Part shown: positions 1 through 7,692 of the stretch, piece by piece
How positions within the stretch are numbered: the first letter of the stretch is position 1
How the letters are laid out: each line of letters starts with the position of its first letter
From: JBBIPA01 sp963775935
Lineage (GTDB): Bacteria > Chloroflexota > Dehalococcoidia > GIF9 > UBA5629
NCBI GenBank assembly: GCA_963775935.1
Contig: CAVZKR010000002.1
Coordinates: 434,001 to 498,000, forward strand
Direction: 5' to 3'
Length of the DNA: 64,000 nt
The notes under the pieces: generated by a model
What the model saw: the letters and a program-made list of their open reading frames with translations, nothing else
What the model was told of the DNA's origin: nothing
The model's database searches: none
Program-made: the position numbers and the translations under genes

Positions 1-268
1 GAACAGCTCCACCGACATTGACCAGGTCGTCATAGAACATATCCGGGGAATCTTTAATGCCGGCTGCCTTTTGCTCATCCGTTCCGGCAAAAGCGACAGC
101 GCCGACAATCATACCCAGACTACCGCCGCATTGTGGTCTTGATTCCAGAACAGTCGCTTTTTGTCCAGCTTCCCTGACTTTGATTGCTGCTGGCAGTCCG
201 GCTGTTCCTCCTCCAATGATAAGTACGTCAGTTTCATAGTCCCATTTTTTGGGTAATTCAGGTGTCAT
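1..268 (-). CDS. FAD-dependent oxidoreductase, N-terminal part (runs off the window)
   Basis: This is the first ~89 residues of a flavoprotein. After a short lead the chain reads DVLIIGGGTAGLPAAI, the GxGxxG dinucleotide-binding fold for the ADP part of FAD, and ~20 residues on an acidic end of strand 2 (VLES). The downstream pattern resembles fumarate-reductase/succinate-dehydrogenase-type flavoproteins (family-level call). The ATG at 268-266 has a good ribosome site (AAGGAGATG) just upstream. It lies 45 bp downstream of a ferredoxin gene in the same direction, so the pair probably forms a ferredoxin-linked oxidoreductase. The substrate cannot be told from the N-terminus alone. Confidence 0.8.
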   Translation of the reverse strand, partial: MTPELPKKWDYETDVLIIGGGTAGLPAAIKVREAGQKATVLESRPQCGGSLGMIVGAVAFAGTDEQKAAGIKDSPDMFYDDLVNVGGAV

Positions 269-313
269 TTTCTCATCTCCTTTTAAATTCAGTTAGTCGA
301 TATGAGCTTTGTA

Positions 314-580
314 TCATACATACGCTGGTTTTTTATTGGGATGGAGCTTCTTCCATTTTGCCAGTAGCGCTTCTTTGCTTTCCTTATGAGCAGGGTCTGG
401 AGCTGGAGCTTCGATAGGACAAACCACAGCACATTCCGGTTTTTGATGGACACCTACGCATTCCGTGCACCTGTCCGGATTAATGACGCTGATCGGGTCT
501 CCGTCACGTATTGCTCCATTAGGGCATTCCGATATGCAGGATCCACAAGCAATGCATTTCTCAGTAATTTTGTATGCCAT
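314..580 (-). CDS. 2[4Fe-4S] ferredoxin (alvin/YfhL type)
   Basis: An 88-aa electron carrier. It has two cluster motifs: CIACGSCISECP near the N-terminus, and a second motif with a longer spacer, CTECVGVHQKPECAVVCP. The 8-residue insertion between the second and third cysteines of the second motif is typical of the YfhL/Allochromatium-type low-potential ferredoxins. A lysine-rich tail follows. The start has the RBS AAAGGAGAAG. It precedes the flavoprotein in a probable two-gene operon and is its likely electron partner (inference). Confidence 0.9.
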   Translation of the reverse strand: MAYKITEKCIACGSCISECPNGAIRDGDPISVINPDRCTECVGVHQKPECAVVCPIEAPAPDPAHKESKEALLAKWKKLHPNKKPAYV

Positions 581-772
581 AGTAGTTACTCTTCTCCTTT
601 CTTTAATGAATGTACTTTACTATAGTAGAGGCAAGGTTTTATCTGGTCTCATCGAGAGATCTTATCTGACAATACCAAGGATGGCAGTAAAGCTACCAAT
701 AGAGACCAAACTTTATAATATAGTTATGAAATAAAAAAGGGTATCAGCCATAGTTGGAAATTATTTGTAAGC

Positions 773-943
773 CTAAGGAGTACCAATACTAATTTTTTCA
801 GTAGACTGGGCTAAGAGTTTCGGAATCACCCTGCCTGTCCTCTTCATATGGGAACGGTATTCTTCTCCAAGCTGTTCCAACATCATTCGCTCCTCGCTTC
901 TAACTCGAAGATAATAAAGGGGAAGAAAGACTATGATACTCAT
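773..943 (-). pseudogene. Remnant of an isoprenylcysteine carboxyl methyltransferase-like gene (C-terminal end only)
   Basis: The 56-codon frame contains LYYLRVRSEERMMLEQLGEE followed by YRSHMKRTGRVIPKL. It aligns with the C-terminal tail of the intact ICMT-like protein at 24656-25276 (LLRIKREEAMLLEAFGERYR, then SYLDKTGRFFPRV). The membrane domain and SAM-binding part are missing, and an in-frame stop lies two codons upstream of the first ATG. It is therefore a decayed or truncated paralogue. Confidence 0.7.
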
Positions 944-1002
944 TCTTCATTATAATTTTTCGCCGGGGATTGTGTTTATGTAGATAGAATTTTCCCGTTT
1001 GT

Positions 1003-1344
1003 CTAATAGTCTGTATATCTCCTCTTTATTAACATTGTTGAGACAATAATCACTCCAATGAGACATGCAATAAAACCGACCAGAGAAAAATATTTCCATA
1101 CATTTGATTCACTTCTATTATTACCGATAAGAGTAAAGCTCGCCTGCTGTCCATTGATATCAACGTGGTAAGTGCCTGGGTTTTCCTCATAAAGAGTGAA
1201 TTGCATTGGCACTGCGGCACGAGCGCCGACTTTGCCTGTTCTGGTTTCCTTAACCTGTCCATTTATCTTTAATGTTGCTACAGTCTTTTGCAGTTTTTGG
1301 AAACTTCGTTGAAGTTGTTCTTCTGCTTGCCTGCGCAAAGACAA
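1003..1344 (-). CDS. C-terminal fragment of a CARDB/Ig-like surface protein with membrane anchor
   Basis: A 113-aa frame starting at TTG with no convincing RBS. The middle reads ATLKINGQVKETRTG, then FTLYEENPGTYHVDINGQQA. This is the final beta-sandwich repeat found at the end of many CARDB-type surface proteins. It is followed by one transmembrane segment (GFIACLIGVIIVSTMLI) and a short basic tail. Such domains normally close a much longer exported protein with a signal peptide, and none is present. I think this is the 3' remnant of a larger gene. Expression as a small membrane protein is possible but less likely. Confidence 0.5.
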   Translation of the reverse strand: MSLRRQAEEQLQRSFQKLQKTVATLKINGQVKETRTGKVGARAAVPMQFTLYEENPGTYHVDINGQQASFTLIGNNRSESNVWKYFSLVGFIACLIGVIIVSTMLIKRRYTDY

Positions 1345-1362
1345 TTATCGACAGTTATAATC

Positions 1363-1397
1363 GACGTTTAGACGTTTTGACGTTTAGATGCTATAAT
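1363..1397 (+). promoter_or_regulatory. Promoter and tandem-repeat operator of the toxin-antitoxin operon
   Basis: Three head-to-tail copies of an 8-bp unit, GACGTTTA, GACGTTTT, GACGTTTA, start at 1363, 1371 and 1379. They cover a -35 box (TAGACG, 1369-1374) that is 17 bp from a perfect -10 TATAAT (1392-1397). An RBS (AGGAGG, 1418-1423) precedes the ATG at 1430. Ribbon-helix-helix antitoxins commonly repress their own operon by binding tandem short repeats, so this is the likely autoregulatory operator (inference). Confidence 0.6.
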
Positions 1398-1429
1398 GCT
1401 GTAGTAGCATTGTTTCAGGAGGTGTTAGT

Positions 1430-1663
1430 ATGACCACCCAAACTAAACGAACCACTATTTATTTGGACCCTACTTTACATAAGGCGTTACGTTTAAAGGC
1501 AGTTTCAGTTTCTCGGTCGGTGTCAGAGCTTGTAAACGATGCCATCAGAAGGGTGCTTGTAGAGGATGCTGATGATATTACAGCATTTGAAGAAAGGGAT
1601 AAGGAACCTCTGATTAGCTATGAAGAAATGGTCAAGAGGCTAAGGAAAGATGGCCGAATATAA
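1430..1663 (+). CDS. Ribbon-helix-helix (CopG/Arc type) antitoxin
   Basis: A 77-aa protein. Residues 7-45 (RTTIYLDPTLHKALRLKAV, then a helix ending NDAIRRVL) form the beta strand plus two helices of an RHH DNA-binding domain. The acidic C-terminus (DITAFEERDKEPLISYEEMV) is the usual toxin-wrapping region. It overlaps the toxin gene by 14 bp, as in most ParD/ParE-like pairs. It probably dimerises on the repeated operator just upstream and neutralises the toxin. Confidence 0.85.
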   Translation: MTTQTKRTTIYLDPTLHKALRLKAVSVSRSVSELVNDAIRRVLVEDADDITAFEERDKEPLISYEEMVKRLRKDGRI

Positions 1664-1907
1664 AATCCATTTCAGAGAATCAGTTGAAAAAGATTTTAGG
1701 GTGATTCCTAAAAGAGATGTGAAGAAGATTCTCCAGCGAATAGGGCTATTAGCTGCCGAACCACGGCCATTGGGCTGCGAAAAGTTAACCGATCAAGAAA
1801 GGTATCGTATCCGTCAGGGACGATATCGTATTGTATATTCAATTCAAGATGATGAGTTTACAGTCTGGATAGTAAAAGTTGCTCATAGAAAAGATATTTA
1901 TCGTTGA
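1650..1907 (+). CDS. RelE/ParE-family toxin
   Basis: An 85-aa basic protein with the RelE/ParE fold pattern: N-terminal strand YKIHFRESVEKDF, two helices (PKRDVKKILQRIGLLA), then RYRIRQGRYRIVYSI and a C-terminal VWIVKVAHRKDIYR. The R-x-R-x-G-x-Y-R-I-x-Y signature and the terminal H-R-x-x-x-Y are typical of the RelE branch, whose members cleave mRNA on the ribosome, while ParE members poison gyrase. Sequence alone does not settle which. Translation is coupled to the antitoxin through the overlap. Confidence 0.85.
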   Translation: MAEYKIHFRESVEKDFRVIPKRDVKKILQRIGLLAAEPRPLGCEKLTDQERYRIRQGRYRIVYSIQDDEFTVWIVKVAHRKDIYR

Positions 1908-1951
1908 AGCTGGCACTGAAAATGACATATTGGCCTTACTCATTGCTCATA

Positions 1952-2019
1952 TTCTTGATAATTTCTTGATAATCTAAACCTATTTCTTGACATCTCCTTG
2001 ACTCACTTGGAGCTAATAT
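1952..2019 (+). promoter_or_regulatory. Four-repeat activator site plus -10 (predicted KdpE-dependent promoter, copy A)
   Basis: TTCTTGA at 1952-1958, 1963-1969 and 1984-1990 and TCCTTGA at 1995-2001 (offsets 0, 11, 32, 43). The -10 TAATAT (2014-2019) begins 13 bp after the last repeat ends. No -35 box sits at 16-18 bp from the -10, as expected for an activator-dependent promoter. The same architecture recurs before the USP gene (4141-4208) and the kdp operon (12325-12392). It faces the APC transporter at 2151. Confidence 0.75.
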
Positions 2020-2045
2020 AAATTCGGTAATTCTGATGAATGATT

Positions 2046-2073
2046 TAGCCTACTCTGTTCACAGAGTAGGCTA
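2046..2073 (+). terminator. Hairpin in the leader of the APC transporter (terminator or attenuator)
   Basis: A perfect 12-bp inverted repeat, TAGCCTACTCTG / CAGAGTAGGCTA, with a 4-nt loop, followed by TTGCTTT. It lies downstream of promoter copy A, so it would sit inside the 5' leader of the transporter mRNA. It could stop read-through from the toxin gene or attenuate the transporter transcript. Confidence 0.55.
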
Positions 2074-2150
2074 TTGCTTTAAGGTTAGTAAACAACATGA
2101 GAACGGATGTCACAAAGTCTGCTGCCTTGTAGAAATGGAATAAAAAAGAC

Positions 2151-3569
2151 ATGCAATATAATTGGCAATCCAAACCCGGTGATAAGTTTTTTCGCCCACC
2201 ACGTATTCATAGAATTCATCTTAGACGGGTACTTGGTGTTCCCGCTCTTTTCAGTATCGGTTATGGAGATGTTGGCTCCTCGATCTACTATGGTTTAGGT
2301 GTAGTGGCGGCGGTAGCAATAGGAGCTACTCCCATTGCTCTGGCTGCTGCAGGTATTATCTATGTTTTCAACGCACTGACCTATGCGGAAGGTGCAGCTA
2401 TGTTTCCTGAGGGTGGAGGTTCAGCCAGCTATGCTCGTCACGGATTTAACGACCTTGTTGGTTTTATAGCAGGCTGGGCTCTTATGTTGAGCTATATCGC
2501 TACTATGGCGATCTCAGCTTATACCATTCCTCCTTACCTTGCTTATTTCTGGCCTGTTCTTAATGAGCCGGCAGTTGGCACCCTTGTTTCCATGGGAATT
2601 ATTCTTTTTCTGATGATAATCAATATCATGGGCATCAAGGAATCCTCTAGAATGAATGTTCTGTTTATTGGGATTGATATTGCTACCCAGATCACTTTAG
2701 TAGTATTGGGAGCTATCCTCATACTGGGACCTCACCCTGAAGTTCTATTTCAGAACATGTTTGGTGCTGGTAATTGGCCATCAACACAAAGTCTCATTTT
2801 CGGCATTGCCCTGGCTGCATTGTGTTTTACTGGTGTAGAATCTGTCTCCCAGCATGGGGAAGAGACACGTTTACCACAAAAGAAAATACCGCAAGCCTAT
2901 ATACTAATGATAATAGTAGTACTGGTTCTGTTTGCTGGCATATCATTGGTAGCCCTATCTGCCATGACACCTCAACTACTGGGTGATTCCGTTAATGGTT
3001 GGGCGAGGGATCCAGTAGCTGGCATCGCGGCCAATTTACCCTCGGAAACTCTGCGGGCTTTTTTAGCGCCACTGGTGGCAGTGTTAGCTGCTACTATTCT
3101 GCTAACGGCTACTAATGCCGGCCTGTTAGGCATCTCACGGCTTACTTATAACCTGTCTTCACATAATCAGTTGCCAGCATACCTAGGTAAAGTTCATAAC
3201 CGCTTCAGGACTCCATTTGTAGCCATTACTTTTTTCTGCATAATTTCGATTTTACTACTTATACCTGGCTTTTTTTCTGAAGCATTCTTTAGTGAGTTGG
3301 GCGCTTTGTATGTCTTCGGCTCTTTACTCTGTTTTGCACTAGCCCATGCCTCTATTCTGATACTACGTATTAAAAAGCCCGAACTTCAGCGGCCTTTTAA
3401 ACTCCGTTTCAATTTACCATTCAAGGGGAAAAAACTTCCCATTACTACACTACTAGGTCTAATTTCTACGTTTTCTATATGGGTACTTATAATGGTCACC
3501 CAACCTTTCAGCCGCTGGTTGGGGCTTCTTTGGATGGTCATCGGAGTGGTGGTCTTTATTAGCTTATAG
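2151..3569 (+). CDS. APC-superfamily permease (predicted K+ or amino-acid transporter), C-terminal frameshift
   Basis: A 472-aa polytopic membrane protein, about 12 helices. The N-terminal half has the APC signatures SIGYGDVGSSIYYGLG (helix 1 break) and FPEGGGSASYARHGFNDLVG (between helices 2 and 3). Paralogous families carry amino acids or, in KimA, potassium. The predicted KdpE-type promoter upstream and the neighbouring kdp genes favour a potassium role, which is inference. The frame stops at 3569 after WMVIGVVVFISL. In the +1 frame the sequence continues as a natural-looking cytoplasmic tail (AYRRIKHLPLIKVPK, stop 3607-3609), so a one-base indel near 3545-3560 probably clips the true C-terminus. 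The RBS is weak. Confidence 0.8.
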   Translation: MQYNWQSKPGDKFFRPPRIHRIHLRRVLGVPALFSIGYGDVGSSIYYGLGVVAAVAIGATPIALAAAGIIYVFNALTYAEGAAMFPEGGGSASYARHGFNDLVGFIAGWALMLSYIATMAISAYTIPPYLAYFWPVLNEPAVGTLVSMGIILFLMIINIMGIKESSRMNVLFIGIDIATQITLVVLGAILILGPHPEVLFQNMFGAGNWPSTQSLIFGIALAALCFTGVESVSQHGEETRLPQKKIPQAYILMIIVVLVLFAGISLVALSAMTPQLLGDSVNGWARDPVAGIAANLPSETLRAFLAPLVAVLAATILLTATNAGLLGISRLTYNLSSHNQLPAYLGKVHNRFRTPFVAITFFCIISILLLIPGFFSEAFFSELGALYVFGSLLCFALAHASILILRIKKPELQRPFKLRFNLPFKGKKLPITTLLGLISTFSIWVLIMVTQPFSRWLGLLWMVIGVVVFISL

Positions 3570-3653
3570 ACGCATTAAGCATCTACCACTTATTAAAGTA
3601 CCGAAATAAATCCGGATAAAGACGTTTGAATCTAAATCGCGGATGCTGAGTTT

Positions 3654-4106
3654 TCAGTATTTACTCTGTGGATTTATTGATAAGACTGGAATTCTCGCCT
3701 TCTTCTGAATAAAATCTGTAATACTTCCCAAAACAAAACTGATGAGGCGGCAACGATTGTGACTGGCGAGAGCTATTAGATTAGCTTTATATGTTCTAGC
3801 GCAGGCAATAATGGATTCCTCCACTGTCCCTTCCACAATTACACAGTCAACATCCAACCCTCTGTCCATTAGCGTTCTAGCTGTGTAATCCAAATATCGA
3901 GCTGCCTCCTCTTCGCCTTCCGATATTTCAGTTGACTGCTTTGGTTCAAGTTCTATCTTCCCGACACTGACAGGTAAGAATGGTACAATGATCACGTTGA
4001 GCAGTATTATCTTACTACGAAAATGCATAGCTAGTTCTGCCACAATGGGTATAATAGCTTCACTGAACTTAGTCCCATCCAAACATACGAGAATATTTTC
4101 GAACAT
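3654..4106 (-). CDS. Universal stress protein (UspA family), degenerate ATP site
   Basis: A 150-aa single-domain Usp. The N-terminal strand MFENILVCLDGTKFSEAII carries the conserved Asp. Members that bind ATP have G-x2-G-x9-G-S/T near the C-terminus. Here that stretch is SHNRCRLISFVLGSITDFI, so the first two glycines are replaced and ATP binding may be lost. It lies downstream of kdpE in the same direction but has its own promoter (copy B, 4141-4208) of the same build as the kdp promoter, implying co-regulation by KdpE. Confidence 0.85.
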   Translation of the reverse strand: MFENILVCLDGTKFSEAIIPIVAELAMHFRSKIILLNVIIVPFLPVSVGKIELEPKQSTEISEGEEEAARYLDYTARTLMDRGLDVDCVIVEGTVEESIIACARTYKANLIALASHNRCRLISFVLGSITDFIQKKARIPVLSINPQSKY

Positions 4107-4140
4107 CAGGGTTCTTGATTCTCAATAGATTTTCAATGCA

Positions 4141-4208
4141 ATATTAACCTGGTATAGGTCAAAAGGGTGTCAAGAAATAGGTTTGGGGTGTCAAGAAAGT
4201 ATCAAGAA
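4141..4208 (-). promoter_or_regulatory. Four-repeat activator site plus -10 (predicted KdpE-dependent promoter, copy B)
   Basis: Read on the minus strand: TTCTTGA (4208-4202), TTCTTGA (4197-4191), TTCTTGA (4176-4170) and CTTTTGA (4165-4159), spaced 11, 21 and 11 bp. The -10 TAATAT (4146-4141) again starts 13 bp beyond the last repeat. The USP start codon is ~35 nt downstream of the -10. Confidence 0.75.
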
Positions 4209-4269
4209 TCAGGGATAAAGACCTGAATTTATCTGATTTCTTTCCCGTTAATAAAGATATGCCTTAGTG

Positions 4270-4959
4270 TTATTCTTGGTCGATCCTCAGACGATAACCT
4301 ACTCCCGGCTCGGTAATAATAATCTGCGGACGTGTTGGGTCTAGTTCAATCTTGTGGCGCAGGTTGCTGATATTTACATGTAACATATGAATTTCATCAC
4401 CATATTCCACTCCCCATACTTCTTGCAGCAAATAACGATGCGTTAAAACCTTCCCTGCATGCTTTACCAGTGTCCTCAATAGATCATACTCGTTCGGTGT
4501 TAATTGTACCTCGTGATCTGCCAATGTCACCAGCCTTCGTGTAAAGTCAATTTTCAGATTATCACTGGCGAAAAGAGGCTCATCCACGGTTCGGGAAGCG
4601 CGGCGTAAGGCTGAACGAAGCCGCGCCAGCAACTCACCTACACTGAAAGGTTTGGTAAGGTAATCATCCGCCCCGGCATCAAGTGCAGCTATTTTATCAT
4701 TTTCCGATCCTCTGACTGATAGTATAATGATCGGAATTTGTGTCCACTCGCGCAACAGGCGAGTAACTTCAGTCCCGTCAATATCAGGCAGGCTCAAATC
4801 CAGAATCACTAGGTCGGGTTTATATGAGGCAACCTTGGAGAGCGCCTCTTGCCCCGAAGTTGCCTCAAGAACCTTATACTTTTGAGATGTGAGCGTAACC
4901 CTCAGGAATCTCCTTATAGAAGCTTCATCATCAACTATGAGAACTTCTACGTTATTCAT
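4270..4959 (-). CDS. kdpE: Response regulator KdpE (OmpR/PhoB family)
   Basis: A 229-aa regulator. The receiver domain (VEVLIVDDEASIRRFLR, phospho-acceptor Asp in LVILDLSLPD, conserved Lys in YLTKPFSVGELLARLR) is followed by an OmpR-type winged helix (EVQLTPNEYDLLRTLVKHAG, VHISNLRHKIE-like recognition region, GVGYRL). I chose the ATG at 4959 over an upstream GTG at 4974 because the reading starts directly at the receiver strand. It overlaps the end of kdpD, giving the usual kdpDE order. Phosphorylated KdpE activates kdpFABC when K+ is scarce. OmpR-family proteins bind direct repeats ~11 bp apart, matching the three repeat elements in this window. Confidence 0.93.
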   Translation of the reverse strand: MNNVEVLIVDDEASIRRFLRVTLTSQKYKVLEATSGQEALSKVASYKPDLVILDLSLPDIDGTEVTRLLREWTQIPIIILSVRGSENDKIAALDAGADDYLTKPFSVGELLARLRSALRRASRTVDEPLFASDNLKIDFTRRLVTLADHEVQLTPNEYDLLRTLVKHAGKVLTHRYLLQEVWGVEYGDEIHMLHVNISNLRHKIELDPTRPQIIITEPGVGYRLRIDQE

Positions 4960-6367
4960 TGGCTTTCTCACCACCCTCTGTTTTAGGTTTATCCAAAGGT
5001 AACACTATTCTAATAATAGTACCTCCACCTTCACGATTCTCCGCAGTTATACGACCTCCGTGAGCCTCGATAATCCCTTTACTGATTGACAGTCCCAGTC
5101 CAGTTCCAGTCACTGTATCAGGACGCTTAATACGATAGAATTTATCAAAAACATGTGCTAGGTCTGGTGGCGGAATTCCAACTCCCCGATCAGCTATCTC
5201 AATCTGTACTTCATTAGCAACATATCGCCCTTTTATTTCAATAGTTGAGTCTGATGGCGAGTATTTAAACGCATTGTCCAGAATGTTCACCAGTGTCTGC
5301 ACAATAAGACCAAAATCCACGGATATGAAAGGCATATCTGCGGGTAAATCTATTTTAATTGAGCGTAAGCCTGTACGGCTACCCAGTTGTTCCAGTGCTG
5401 CGCCAACCAGGTCCTGTACCTCAGATGGCTGTTTGGATAGTTTAATTACCCCGGCCTCAATCCTGGACTCGTCAAGTAAATTGGTAATAAGATGGTTCAA
5501 CCGTTCTGCCTCTTCGCGGGCAACCTGTATTAGGTTTCTCTTGGCAGTGTCATCCAGATTCATTCCTTCTTCCTCTAATCCGCTCAACACGCCTATTACG
5601 GATACCAGTGGTGTGCGCAGGTCGTGTGATATTGCATTGAGAAGAGCAGTCTGCAGCTTTTCTGTATTGCGTAAGACTTGTGCGTTATGGGCTTCCTCAC
5701 CCAGTAAGATACTTTCAATGGCTACCGCAGCAAGGTCTGCGTAAGCCTCTAAAAGTCGTTCTTGTTCGATGGTCAACTCACCACCGGTACCAGCAGCTGA
5801 CAGGGCTATAACGCCCACTTCCCCTCGAGCAGTAACCAGCGGCACATATCGCGACTTAGCATTGGGGAGAGTATCCGTTCCATGTCCAACTATTTTCTGG
5901 TGTTGAAAAGCCCAGGTGGCAGCGGCTAATTCGTTTTCATCAATAGTTGAGTGCGGCATACTTAGGTATGATTTGAGTGTTTCTTTGTTTTGGGGATCGG
6001 GTAAAAAAACTATGGTGTCATGCCCGAATGTTTCCTTCGCCCTCACCATAATAGCATGGATATAAGACTCAAGGTCATTGGAAACAGCCAAATCACGCCC
6101 CAGCGCGTAAAGGGCAGTGATTTGGCGCTCGCGATGTCTGGCTGCCTCAGTTTGCTGGCGAACCCGTGATGTCAAATAGCTGATTGCAACACCAACCAGA
6201 AGCAATGCAAGAAAAGTGAAAATATATTGTGTGTCATCCACGGTAAAAGTCAGGAATGGTGGAATATGGAAGAAGTCAAATGCCAGTACGCCGAGAACGG
6301 AGACCAGAATAGATGGACCCAGTCCCCACAAATAAGCCGTGACAACGACACATAGCAAATACATCAT
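4952..6367 (-). CDS. kdpD: Sensor kinase KdpD, C-terminal segment (TM, GAF, HisKA, HATPase) of a frameshifted gene
   Basis: A 471-aa segment holding the rest of KdpD: transmembrane helices with the family motif FDFFHIPPFLTFTVDDTQY, a GAF-like region, phospho-acceptor helix AISHDLRTPLVSVIGVLSGL, N box DNAFKYSP, G boxes DRGVGIPPPDLAHVFDKFYR and GTGLGLSISKGIIEAHGG. Upstream of its first ATG the same frame stays open and reads IGYIVGQLIHEFF, then TPTTIVMMYLLCVVVT, which is the expected KdpD membrane sequence. The N-terminal segment (6409-7645) stops in another frame near 6425, so the two belong to one gene split by a one-base indel. KdpD phosphorylates and dephosphorylates KdpE in response to K+ and ionic strength. 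Confidence 0.9.
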   Translation of the reverse strand: MMYLLCVVVTAYLWGLGPSILVSVLGVLAFDFFHIPPFLTFTVDDTQYIFTFLALLLVGVAISYLTSRVRQQTEAARHRERQITALYALGRDLAVSNDLESYIHAIMVRAKETFGHDTIVFLPDPQNKETLKSYLSMPHSTIDENELAAATWAFQHQKIVGHGTDTLPNAKSRYVPLVTARGEVGVIALSAAGTGGELTIEQERLLEAYADLAAVAIESILLGEEAHNAQVLRNTEKLQTALLNAISHDLRTPLVSVIGVLSGLEEEGMNLDDTAKRNLIQVAREEAERLNHLITNLLDESRIEAGVIKLSKQPSEVQDLVGAALEQLGSRTGLRSIKIDLPADMPFISVDFGLIVQTLVNILDNAFKYSPSDSTIEIKGRYVANEVQIEIADRGVGIPPPDLAHVFDKFYRIKRPDTVTGTGLGLSISKGIIEAHGGRITAENREGGGTIIRIVLPLDKPKTEGGEKANE

Positions 6368-6408
6368 TACTATAGTGGTGGGAGTAAAGAATTCATGTAT
6401 TAATTGAC

Positions 6409-7645
6409 CTACAATGTAGCCAATACTACTAATCCCAGACCTTGCAGATAACCTCGCCAGTTGCCAGTTGCTTTGCTGGGTCTCTTGGCTCGTTTCTCAG
6501 GCTCTCTGCCACTACTAACCATGTACACGTCAATTTCGCTCTGGCGAATGATTTGGTTTACAGCCGACTCACCGGGCAGTCTCAGGAGCCGTTTCCTTTG
6601 TGGTTTGGCAACAACTATCTTGGTGACGTTGTTAGCTTTTGCGTATTCCATGACCACATCAGCGACTGCATCTCCCTGAAGAGTCACGGTCTTAGCTCCC
6701 AAGCGTTGAGCCAGTCGCAGTGAATCCATCATCCGGTCCTGTAGATCGGATGTTAGTCGAGCACTATCAGGCGTCTCAACGTATACAGCAGACCACTCGG
6801 CACCCAACTCATATGCCAATCTGCGGGCACTACGTACCAGGCGAGAGCCTGAAGAACCGGGACCTATAAACAGCAAAAGGCGTTCGCCAGATGGCCAGGG
6901 ACCATGTATGGCGTGGGCTTTCATGTAAGCTAGCGTCTGCTCGTCTACATGTTTGGCGGCAGTACGCATGGTCAACTCGCGCAGTGCCGTAAGATTACCC
7001 TTGCGGAAGAATTCTTCAGTCGCACGAGCTATTTGCTCAGGGACGTAGACTTTGCCTTCCTTGAGTCGCTTCAACAACTCATCAGGGGGCAGGTCAACCA
7101 ACTCAATTTCCGTAGCACTATCAATAAAGCTATCAGGTACTGTTTCACGTACCCAGACACCGGTAATTTGCGCTACGACATTGCGTCCGCTCTCTACATG
7201 CTGAATATTGAGTGTGGTATAGACATCAATTCCAGCCTCTAGCAGTTCCTCTATATCCTGATAGCGCTTGGTGTGACGTGAGCCCGGGGCATTTTCGTGG
7301 GCAAGTTCGTCTACCAGTGCCAATTGTGGATGACGCTTGAGTACTGCGTCAAGGTCCATTTCAGATAGCTTAATACCCCGGTATTCCTCTTGCTTGCGAG
7401 GGATGACCTCAAGACCTTCCAGAAGGGCTTCTGTCTCAGCTCGGCCATGGGTCTCTACGCAGGCAACGACAACATCTGTGTCCTTTTTCCGCAGTCGAGC
7501 TGCTTCAAGCATGGTATAAGTCTTGCCGACACCAGGAGCATAGCCGAGAAAGATTTTTAGTTTACCGCGCTTTTTTTGCGCTTCCTCGGCCTTGACCCTT
7601 GCCAGCAATTCATCAGGATTAGGGCGAGAATAGTTCTTCGGCCAT
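6409..7645 (-). CDS. kdpD: Sensor kinase KdpD, N-terminal segment (KdpD and Usp domains) of a frameshifted gene
   Basis: It contains the KdpD-specific domain with Walker A (GYAPGVGKTYTMLEAARL) and Walker B-like LALVDELAHENAPGSRHTKR, then a Usp-like domain. The continuous frame starts at a TTG at 7608, but the family N-terminus lies upstream. ATG 7645-7643 with RBS CTGGAGAC encodes MAEELFS, and one base later the frame continues RPNPDELLARVKAEEA. A one-base deletion near 7621-7628 is therefore likely. A second indel near 6425-6430 separates this part from the kinase half. If both lesions are real, KdpD is inactive as a single protein. Confidence 0.88.
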
Positions 7646-7692
7646 GCGATTTATGTCTCCAGATCAATTATATACTTTGTAGCAGGTTAAGT

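Noticed and set aside
2036..2143. 35-aa upstream frame (MNDLAYSVHRV...) in the APC transporter leader
   Set aside because: It spans the perfect hairpin, has no ribosome site and its composition is set by the palindrome, so it is probably chance.
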